From NCBI GenBank assembly GCA_003021655.1, contig PXRP01000002.1, positions 1-57,096 on the forward strand: 57,096 nucleotides of DNA, in the 5' to 3' direction. Under the pieces are notes generated by a model. It worked only from the letters and a program-made list of their open reading frames with translations, had not been told where the DNA came from and did no database searches. Source of the DNA: Halobacteriales archaeon QS_4_69_31. GTDB lineage: Archaea > Halobacteriota > Halobacteria > Halobacteriales > Haloarculaceae. The translations under genes and the position numbers were made by a program. Positions 51,542 to 57,096 of this stretch are shown piece after piece; within the stretch, counting starts at the first letter, position 1; every line of letters begins with the position of its first letter.

Positions 51542-53698
51542 TCACCCGACGAACGACGACAGCGTGGCGTCGCGGCCGTCCCGGAGGAACCGCCGGACCT
51601 GCCCCTCGTCCCAGCCCAGCGGCGAGACGACGCTCTCACAGGCCCGGACCAGCCGGTCGGCGTAGAACTCCGTGTCGTACCCGCCGCCGGCGCAGGCGCC
51701 GTCGTCAACCTCGAACGCCAGTCGGACGCGTTCGGGACCGGAGCGATCGTCGTCGGCGACCACGTACGTGACGGACTGGCCGGGGTGGCGTTCGAGCCCC
51801 AGGTCGGCGGCCCGCTCCAGCGCGGCCCTCGCGCGGGTCGCCCCCTCGTACTCGTCGGCGCGTTTCGAGACGCGCTGGCGGATGGCGAGGTCCGCGGGCG
51901 GGACCGAACCGCGCCGGAGCGTCCGCAGGTGGGTCCGCAGGCGCTCGACGACTGCCGCGGCGTCGCGCTCGCGGTCGAACGTCGCGACCAGGTCCCGCTG
52001 TGCGGCGGCGACGAACTCGGCGGAACTGCGCTGTCGGGCCTCGATACCGCGGAACTTGTAGCGGTCGTCCGCCGTGGCGCCGGACGCCGCGACGGACTCG
52101 TCGGCCCATCGCCCGAAGTACCGCGTCAGTGCGGCCCCGCTGGCTCGCTTGCGGGGACAGAAGGCCACCCAGTCGAACCGACCCTCGTGTTCGAGTGCGA
52201 TCCCCACCTCGTCGGTGACCTCGGCGGCCACCTCACCGACCGGTCGCTGGTCGCGGTCGGGGTCGGCCGTCACCCAGAGGCTGTCGACGATGCCGTGGAC
52301 GACCCGCCAGCCCGCCGCCTCGACGGCCTCCTTCGCGGTGAGCATGAGTTCCCGCGCGACGGCGTTGATGGCCTCGTGGACCTCGATGCGGCCGAACTTG
52401 GCGTGGCGGTACCCCTGGTAGCCGAAACACGACACCAACACCCACTTGACCGCGTCTATCTTCGCGTCGAGGCGCCGGCGCTCGGTCGGCGTGCAGTCGT
52501 CCGCACGGTGCTGGTCCTTCCACGCCGAGCGGTCGTCCAACAACGGCCCGAGCACGTCCCCGAGGAAGCCGTCGCGCTCACAGAGGCTGTAGCCGAGTTC
52601 GGGCACGTCGGTGGTGTCGTGACAGTCACAGCCGACGGTATCGGGCGAGACGCCGTACTCGCGGATGACGTTCGGGTACAGCGAGGCGAAGTCGAGTTCG
52701 TGGACGTCCCCGTGGACGCCGGCCTCGGGCTGGAACGTGAACCCCCCGCGGTCGGCGGCGTGGAGCCGGTCGACCGACTTCCAGTCCTCCGTCTGGCGTT
52801 TCTGCCAGGGCGCGGGCACGCCGCGGCCGCGCGCCTCGCGCACCTCGATGGCGGTCAGGACGCCGCCGATGCTGTCCCGGGCGAGTTCCTGGAGGGGTTT
52901 GCCCGCGCGGGCGACGAGATAGCGCAGACCCGCAAAGCCCGCCTCGTCGAGGAGGAAGCTACTCCGACGGTCGACGACGACCCGCCCGGGGACGTCGTAG
53001 CGGGCCGGCGAGTGACCGACGCGGCCGTAGCTGGTGTACGTGCTCGCGCCGGCGAGTGTCCGGTAGCCCGGTCGTCGGCCGAGGTCGACGCCGCGTTCGG
53101 CGAGCAGCGGGACGAGTTCGGCCGACGAGAGGACGAGGACGTCCGGGTCAGCCGCGTCGAGGACTCGCTCGACGCGGCGACAGGCCCCGCGCTCGCTCCC
53201 GCCCGCGGGGTCGCCGTCGACGGCCAGCGCCGAGAGGTCCCCCTCGGCCAGCGCGGCGTCCGGGACCGACAGGTCGACCCGCTCGAACCGGCGGTCCGGG
53301 AGCGGGTCGGCGCCCGTGTCCAGGCAGTAGCGGAACTGCGGGTCCAGGTCCACGTCGTACAGCGAGAGCGTCCCCGGCGGGTGGGCGTCCAGTTCGCGGG
53401 CGCGTACCTCGCGGGCGAGCTGGCGACACTCGCCGAGGCGGTCGAGTTCGACCCGGAGCATCGGCGACGGCTCGTCGGCCCGCAGGTCCCTGCGGCGGGC
53501 GACCCGTTCGAGGGCGGCGACCTTCGGGTCGGGCGCGAGTTCGTCGGCCAGCCAGTCGAGATAGCGCGTCCGGTCCTCGCGCGCGGCGACGAGGACGGCC
53601 GGCCGGTAGTCGGGGTCGGGCGTCGCGGTCGCGCCCCTGTCGGTCGCCGTCCAGCGGACCGGCACCCCGTCCTCGCGGACGTCGATCTTGAACGTCAC
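51542..53698 (-). CDS. polB2: B-family DNA polymerase, PolB2 type
   Basis: 718 residues. Motif A is DFASLYPNVIREYGVSPDT and motif B is KWVLVSCFGYQGY, but motif C, canonically YxDTDS, reads HGIVDSLW, so the first catalytic Asp is Ile. The exonuclease motifs (DIE, NxxxFD, YxxxD) are not found in the N-terminal half. This matches the divergent archaeal PolB2 group regarded as inactivated or specialised. Its ATG overlaps the stop of the small helical protein gene by four bases, making it the last gene of a three-gene operon. Confidence 0.82.
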   Translation of the reverse strand: MTFKIDVREDGVPVRWTATDRGATATPDPDYRPAVLVAAREDRTRYLDWLADELAPDPKVAALERVARRRDLRADEPSPMLRVELDRLGECRQLAREVRARELDAHPPGTLSLYDVDLDPQFRYCLDTGADPLPDRRFERVDLSVPDAALAEGDLSALAVDGDPAGGSERGACRRVERVLDAADPDVLVLSSAELVPLLAERGVDLGRRPGYRTLAGASTYTSYGRVGHSPARYDVPGRVVVDRRSSFLLDEAGFAGLRYLVARAGKPLQELARDSIGGVLTAIEVREARGRGVPAPWQKRQTEDWKSVDRLHAADRGGFTFQPEAGVHGDVHELDFASLYPNVIREYGVSPDTVGCDCHDTTDVPELGYSLCERDGFLGDVLGPLLDDRSAWKDQHRADDCTPTERRRLDAKIDAVKWVLVSCFGYQGYRHAKFGRIEVHEAINAVARELMLTAKEAVEAAGWRVVHGIVDSLWVTADPDRDQRPVGEVAAEVTDEVGIALEHEGRFDWVAFCPRKRASGAALTRYFGRWADESVAASGATADDRYKFRGIEARQRSSAEFVAAAQRDLVATFDRERDAAAVVERLRTHLRTLRRGSVPPADLAIRQRVSKRADEYEGATRARAALERAADLGLERHPGQSVTYVVADDDRSGPERVRLAFEVDDGACAGGGYDTEFYADRLVRACESVVSPLGWDEGQVRRFLRDGRDATLSSFVG

Positions 53699-53955
53699 GG
53701 CTCGTCCCGTCCGTCCGGCGGGTCCTCGGCGAGTCGCCCGAGTTCCCGCTCGTGGGCCAGCAGGACGGCGACGACGAACGCGCGCCAGGCGTCGGGGGGG
53801 TTCTGCTGGCTCGCCGCGTCGGCGTGGCCGCGCGCCCGCTCGAACAGGCGGTCGAAGTCGGCCTGCTGGCGGCGGCGCAGCGACCGCCGGAACGGCCGGT
53901 ACTCCCGTTCCAGGCGGTCGAAGCGGTCGCGCAGCGTTGGGTTCGTCCGGCCCAT
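53695..53955 (-). CDS. Small helical protein in the PolB2 operon
   Basis: 86 residues from the ATG at 53955. Arg/Glu-rich helices (LRDRFDRLEREYRPFRRSLR, DAWRAFVVAVLLAHERELGR) suggest a coiled or bundle adaptor. No enzymatic motif. It is bracketed by the RecA-like gene (1 base upstream) and PolB2 (4-base overlap), so it is probably a subunit or bridge of the same machine. Confidence 0.68.
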   Translation of the reverse strand: MGRTNPTLRDRFDRLEREYRPFRRSLRRRQQADFDRLFERARGHADAASQQNPPDAWRAFVVAVLLAHERELGRLAEDPPDGRDEP

Positions 53956-53956
53956 C

Positions 53957-54601
53957 TCAGACCCCCGGTACCGCCGCCGGCGCCACCGGCCGCTCGACGC
54001 CCCGGCAGCCGACCGCGCCACAGCGGTCGACCCAGTAGGGGACGGTCGTCTGGAAGCCCGTGGCGTCCCAGTAGCCGTCGACCCGGACGCCGTCGCCGTC
54101 GACGCGCAGACCCATCCGGGTCGCGGTCGCGTCGAGGACGCGGTCGGCCGCCCGGCGCACGTCCGCGGCGTAGGGGTCGGCGTCGGCGGTCACCAGCACC
54201 GGCACGTCGACGGCGGTCGAGACGGCGTCGAGCAGTTCGAGGACGGCCGCGACCATCGCGTCGGCCTCGTGGTCGGGCACGTCCGGGTCGGCGTAGGGCG
54301 CGGCCAGTGCTGGCGCAACGACCAGCGACGCGGTCGCCCTGAGTGTGCCCGGCAGCGACCGGACGAGTTCGTAGTGCTGGTAGCCGGTGAACGCCCGCGC
54401 GACCGCGAGCGACCGGCAGGCGCGCCGCCCGAGGTGGTCGTAGAGGGCGGCCGGTGCGCCACGGTTACGCGCGTCGACCCAGCAGGCCGGCCCGCGCTCG
54501 TCGGCGAGGTGCTCGACGACGACGCGGTACAGCGCGGCCGGCGCGTCGCTCGCGTCGAGGTACGTGACCTCCGGGTCGAGCGTCGGTAATTGGTCGGTCA
54601 T
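53957..54601 (-). CDS. RecA/RadA-like protein without Walker A
   Basis: 214 residues. Segments resembling the RecA core are CWVDARNRGAP, ARAFTGYQHYELVRSLPG and SLVVAPALAAPYADPDVPDH, the last at the Walker B position, but the GxxxxGKT Walker A loop is absent. A predicted non-ATPase RecA paralogue, comparable in outline to bacterial ImuA/SulA-like proteins. First gene of an operon with the small protein and PolB2. The RecA relationship is from pattern, not alignment. Confidence 0.6.
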   Translation of the reverse strand: MTDQLPTLDPEVTYLDASDAPAALYRVVVEHLADERGPACWVDARNRGAPAALYDHLGRRACRSLAVARAFTGYQHYELVRSLPGTLRATASLVVAPALAAPYADPDVPDHEADAMVAAVLELLDAVSTAVDVPVLVTADADPYAADVRRAADRVLDATATRMGLRVDGDGVRVDGYWDATGFQTTVPYWVDRCGAVGCRGVERPVAPAAVPGV

Positions 54602-54624
54602 GTCTCTCGCTCTCGACGCCGGCC

Positions 54625-54632
54625 AGTTATAC
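54625..54632 (-). promoter_or_regulatory. TATA box of the RecA-like/PolB2 operon
   Basis: Minus-strand GTATAACT, about 27 bases upstream of the ATG at 54601; no other good promoter is seen inside the operon. Confidence 0.55.
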
Positions 54633-54712
54633 CTCCGTCGTCCCCCCGGAGCGGAAGTGAAACGGCCACTTCAACCCTCGCCGGAGCGCGAAAGTGAGCG
54701 CGGCGAGCGAGA

Positions 54713-54720
54713 GTTTGATA
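54713..54720 (+). promoter_or_regulatory. TATA-like box of the J-domain gene
   Basis: GTTTGATA centred 28 bases before GTG at 54745; this favours GTG over the in-frame codon at 54694. Confidence 0.45.
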
Positions 54721-54744
54721 CGCCGGGGGTCCCAACGGGCGGCC

Positions 54745-55347
54745 GTGGTCGTCGACGGACTGTTCGGGTTGCCCCGATGGCTGCTGGTCGGCCTCGGGCT
54801 GGGAGCGGTCTGCAGCGTCCTCGCAGCCGTGCTGTTCCTCGCCGCCGACCGGCTCTTTCCCGCCGCACGGGCCGAGACGCAGGGGCGCGACGGCGAGGGG
54901 CGCCGCCGTGAGGAACTCCGGGCGTACCTGGACGCCATCGACGAGCGGTACGCCGAGGACCACCCCGTCGAGGGCCAGCACGTCGCCTTCTACCTGCCCG
55001 AGCGGGACGTGGCCATCACCTTCGACGCCAGGGCCTACTACCGCATCGAACACTCGGGGACCTACGCCGTCCTCGTCGAGCACGAGATGCCGGGCCTCCA
55101 CCTCGGCAGGCGACTCCCGTTCGAGACGCCCGAAGTCGGGTCAGGCCCCCGGACGGACCGGCGCCGGCACGACCCCACGGCCGCGGCCTTCGCCGAACTG
55201 GGGATCAGGGCCGGGGCCGACAGCGAGGAGGTCAGGGCCGCCTACCGCCGGCGGGTCAAGGAGGTCCACCCCGACCAGGGCGGCGACGAGGACGAGTTCA
55301 AGCGCGTCCGCGAGGCCTACACGACCGCGAAGAAACACGCGGGCTGA
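54745..55347 (+). CDS. Membrane-anchored J-domain protein
   Basis: 200 residues from GTG at 54745. One N-terminal membrane helix (LLVGLGLGAVCSVLAAVLFL), a middle alpha/beta region of about 80 residues and a C-terminal J-domain with the HPD signature (EVHPDQGGDEDEFKRVREAY, HPD at 175-177). J-domains stimulate Hsp70 ATPases; here the chaperone would be recruited to the cytoplasmic membrane face. Confidence 0.8.
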   Translation: MVVDGLFGLPRWLLVGLGLGAVCSVLAAVLFLAADRLFPAARAETQGRDGEGRRREELRAYLDAIDERYAEDHPVEGQHVAFYLPERDVAITFDARAYYRIEHSGTYAVLVEHEMPGLHLGRRLPFETPEVGSGPRTDRRRHDPTAAAFAELGIRAGADSEEVRAAYRRRVKEVHPDQGGDEDEFKRVREAYTTAKKHAG

Positions 55348-55561
55348 GAGGGGCCGGACCCGCGACGCGGCGAGGGACACCGGACGATGGACACAAGACT
55401 GGGAAGCAGACGCCGACAGACGCCGGCGAGCGGAGCGGGCGCACCGCAGGCCGGGACGGGGGCGGCGAGCGCCGGGAGTTATCACGTTCGAAAGAGGACC
55501 GCTCGGGCGGTCGAAACCGCCGGAGATGGCCCGGATACGCCGGGATCAGCCCCCCGTCAAT

Positions 55562-55569
55562 TTTAAATA
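55562..55569 (+). promoter_or_regulatory. TATA box of the small RHH-like gene
   Basis: TTTAAATA, about 32 bases before the ATG at 55598. The gap 55348-55560 contains nothing else I can identify. Confidence 0.55.
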
Positions 55570-55597
55570 CCCCTCTACCGAAGGGGCGACTGTTCAG

Positions 55598-55813
55598 ATG
55601 CCAAAGGTAGAGCTCACAGTCCCCGAGCATCTCGACATGCAGATCGCCCAGCTCGTCGAGAAAGGCGAGTTCCTCAACCGCGAGGAGGCCATCGAGGACC
55701 TGCTGTCGACGGGAATGAAAGCGTACAAGACGAGCGGTCCGGTCGAGGACGACGAGGAACCGGGGTTCGAGGACGACGGGATGATGGGTCACGACGACGA
55801 GTACGTCTTCTAG
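55598..55813 (+). CDS. Small CopG/RHH-like protein
   Basis: 71 residues. MPKVELTVPEHLDMQIAQLV then GEFLNREEAIEDLLSTGMKA resembles a ribbon-helix-helix, followed by a 25-residue very acidic tail (VEDDEEPGFEDDG). Widely conserved in haloarchaea by recollection. Probably a small DNA-binding or adaptor protein; no toxin partner is adjacent. Confidence 0.7.
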   Translation: MPKVELTVPEHLDMQIAQLVEKGEFLNREEAIEDLLSTGMKAYKTSGPVEDDEEPGFEDDGMMGHDDEYVF

Positions 55814-55826
55814 GGTCTCTCGGAAT

Positions 55827-55834
55827 TGTTAAAC
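55827..55834 (+). promoter_or_regulatory. TATA-like box of the UPF0058 gene
   Basis: TGTTAAAC, 28 bases before the ATG at 55859. Confidence 0.5.
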
Positions 55835-55858
55835 GGGCGTCTCACGTAGCCCCCGGGT

Positions 55859-56137
55859 ATGCACAAGGACGAACTGCTCGAACTCCACGAGCAGATGGTG
55901 ACGATCAAAGACTACTTCGCCGGCCTGGAGGACGTCGACTCCGAACTGTTCGACCCCTACGAGGAGCTCGACGTCACGCCCGACGACGTCCACAAGTCCA
56001 AAAGCGAGCACAAACACGCGGTGTTCGTCCTCGGGAACGCGCTCGCGACGGCAATGTCCGAAGACGAGTTCTCCGACGCCGGCCGCGTCGGCAAGCGCAT
56101 GAAGGAACTCGCCGAGGACGCCGAGCGGAAACTCTGA
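55859..56137 (+). CDS. UPF0058 family protein
   Basis: 92 residues, wholly helical, beginning MHKDELLELHEQMVTIKDYF and including VHKSKSEHKHAVFVLGNALA, the signature of archaeal UPF0058. Function unknown. Leaderless start supported by the TATA-like box at 55827-55834. It is the last intact chromosomal gene before the transposon debris. Confidence 0.88.
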   Translation: MHKDELLELHEQMVTIKDYFAGLEDVDSELFDPYEELDVTPDDVHKSKSEHKHAVFVLGNALATAMSEDEFSDAGRVGKRMKELAEDAERKL

Positions 56138-56217
56138 GCCGGCCCGCACGGTTCTGATGGCCGAGACCGTCCTCTACGGGGGGAATTGAGGCGTCCACGA
56201 AGAACACCCACGCTCTA

Positions 56218-56870
56218 CTGTGACGTGGAAGCAAAACGACATCAAACACGACCCAAAGAACAACCGTGTTCGGCTCTCGAAGGGTGCGAACCACAAGGAA
56301 CACCCAAAAGCGCGGGAGTACATCCTTGTCGAGTACGAAACCCGGCCCGGCGTCACCCTCGAGAACCTGCAACAGGTCAGGGCCGTCTACGACAAGGCGA
56401 ACGGTCGGTGGGAACTTCACCTCGTCTGCAAAGACGAGGTTGAAACGCCCGACGCCCCCGGCAACGAGACAGCGGGCGTTGACCTCGGTATCTGTAACTT
56501 CGCGGCAGTCGCGTACAGTACCGAGGAAGCCGACCTGTACCCCGGCAACCGCCTGAAACAAGACGGCTACTCCTTCCCGAAAGAAATCGCTAAATGCGAC
56601 GGCTCTGGTAGTGACCGAGCCACCCGCTTGCACCACAAGTGGTCGGAACGTCGCACCCATTTTTTCCACAGTCTCGCCAAACACATCGTCCAGCGGTGTG
56701 TGGAGAGAGGTGTTGGTCGCATCAACGTCGGTGACTTGGAGGGTGTCCGCGAGGACGAGAACGGCGACTCGAAGAATTGGGGTCGGCACGGCAGCCTTGA
56801 CCTGCACGGATGGGCGTTCGACCGTTTCACAAATATTCTCGAATACAAGGCGAAAGTCGAGGGTATTGAT
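56218..56870 (+). pseudogene. tnpB: IS200/IS605 TnpB (OrfB) fragment, both ends missing
   Basis: The first recognisable residues are TWKQNDIKHDPKNNRVRLSK, the middle of TnpB. RuvC-I is present (GVDLGICNFAAV), and the RuvC-II region reads INVGDLEGVRED; homology stops after YKAKVEGID, before the zinc ribbon and RuvC-III. About 150 N-terminal residues and 60 C-terminal residues are absent, so the nuclease is dead. The right end, where the guide RNA would be encoded, is lost, replaced by an IS630-type element. Confidence 0.82.
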
Positions 56871-56916
56871 ATTATCAGACAAAAATACATGAGGTTAGAA
56901 TCTGTGTGTTGATGTA

Positions 56917-57096
56917 ATGACTCTGGAGAATGTTTCGACCGACCACCTCCGCCAGGTGCTGGCGGAGGTTGACGATGCAGCCGCGACAGAGCGGCTTACG
57001 GCTGCAATCACATACAAAGGGATCGATGAGGTAACACAGAAAGACGCAGCCGAGCTGTACGGATATTCTGAAAGATGGGCATCGAAGTGGTTCAAC
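56917..57096 (+). CDS. IS630-family transposase, N-terminal part, cut by window end
   Basis: Sixty residues (MTLENVSTDHLRQVLAEVDD ... RWASKWFN) remain open at the window edge. The segment TERLTAAITYKGIDEVTQKD then AAELYGYSERWASKW is the N-terminal helix-turn-helix of haloarchaeal IS630-type transposases. Composition is lower in GC than the chromosome. The element's left terminus should lie between about 56870 and 56916, inside the former tnpB. Confidence 0.7.
   Translation, partial: MTLENVSTDHLRQVLAEVDDAAATERLTAAITYKGIDEVTQKDAAELYGYSERWASKWFN

Noticed and set aside
54630..54637. Half-site TACCTCCG of the antitoxin operator near the PolB2 operon promoter
   Set aside because: An isolated 8-base match is expected about once by chance in this length; no inverted partner is present.
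56218..56870. Functional TnpB with guide RNA
   Set aside because: The N-terminus, zinc ribbon, RuvC-III and right end of the element are absent, so neither nuclease nor guide can be made.

Overview
This 57 kb window is chromosomal DNA of a halophilic archaeon (class Halobacteria). The evidence is the very high GC content, strongly acidic proteins, Tat-type lipoproteins with an AGC lipobox, many starts about 27 bases downstream of TATA-like boxes (leaderless transcripts), and archaeal information-processing genes: proteasome alpha, SBDS, RNase P component 2, PriS, GINS, RtcB with archease, and PolB2. I cannot name the genus. I see no rRNA, tRNA or CRISPR array.

Layout. 0-0.5 kb: low-GC end and a wrecked AI-2E family transporter. 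0.5-13.4 kb: metabolic and redox genes (MgtC/DUF4010 membrane protein, class III aminotransferase, a threonine-synthase paralogue without its PLP lysine, FAD oxidoreductase, methyltransferase, phosphoesterase, MBL hydrolase, OsmC, PRC-barrel, an atypical thioredoxin, true threonine synthase). 13.5-22.8 kb: archaetidylserine synthase, a pilin-like protein, VOC protein, aldo/keto reductase, FKBP, epimerase, sugar isomerase, HAD phosphatase, sulfatase. 22.9-33.0 kb: two ABC exporter systems, one with a permease fused to a PrsW-like protease domain, plus a YdbS/YdbT-like PH-domain pair. 33.2-38.4 kb: the rnp2-psmA-SBDS block, an eIF-2B-like isomerase and a frameshifted pilin. 38.4-44.3 kb: RtcB interrupted by a 477-residue intein, DoxX, archease, DUF502. 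44.4-48.7 kb: acetyltransferase, priS, GINS, HtrA-like protease. 48.7-51.4 kb: a gene graveyard (thiolase remnant, frameshifted gene, headless SDR) followed by a RelE-type toxin-antitoxin pair with a palindromic operator. 51.5-54.6 kb: a three-gene operon of RecA-like protein, small helical protein and PolB2. 54.7-57.1 kb: J-domain protein, two small conserved proteins, a TnpB fragment and the start of an IS630-type transposase.

Three themes stand out. First, short degenerate tandem repeats repeatedly span or abut stop codons (14.8, 17.5-17.7, 25.4, 33.6 and possibly 46.1 kb) and also build acidic tails and linkers inside proteins (DUF502, GINS, PH-domain protein, ABC permease). Second, several genes have lost their middle while both ends persist (AI-2E transporter, thiolase, probably a thioredoxin lipoprotein), and others carry isolated frameshifts mostly equivalent to single-base losses. 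Third, the RecA-like/PolB2 operon resembles in outline the bacterial ImuA-ImuB-DnaE2 mutasome and is the best candidate here for a little-described system.
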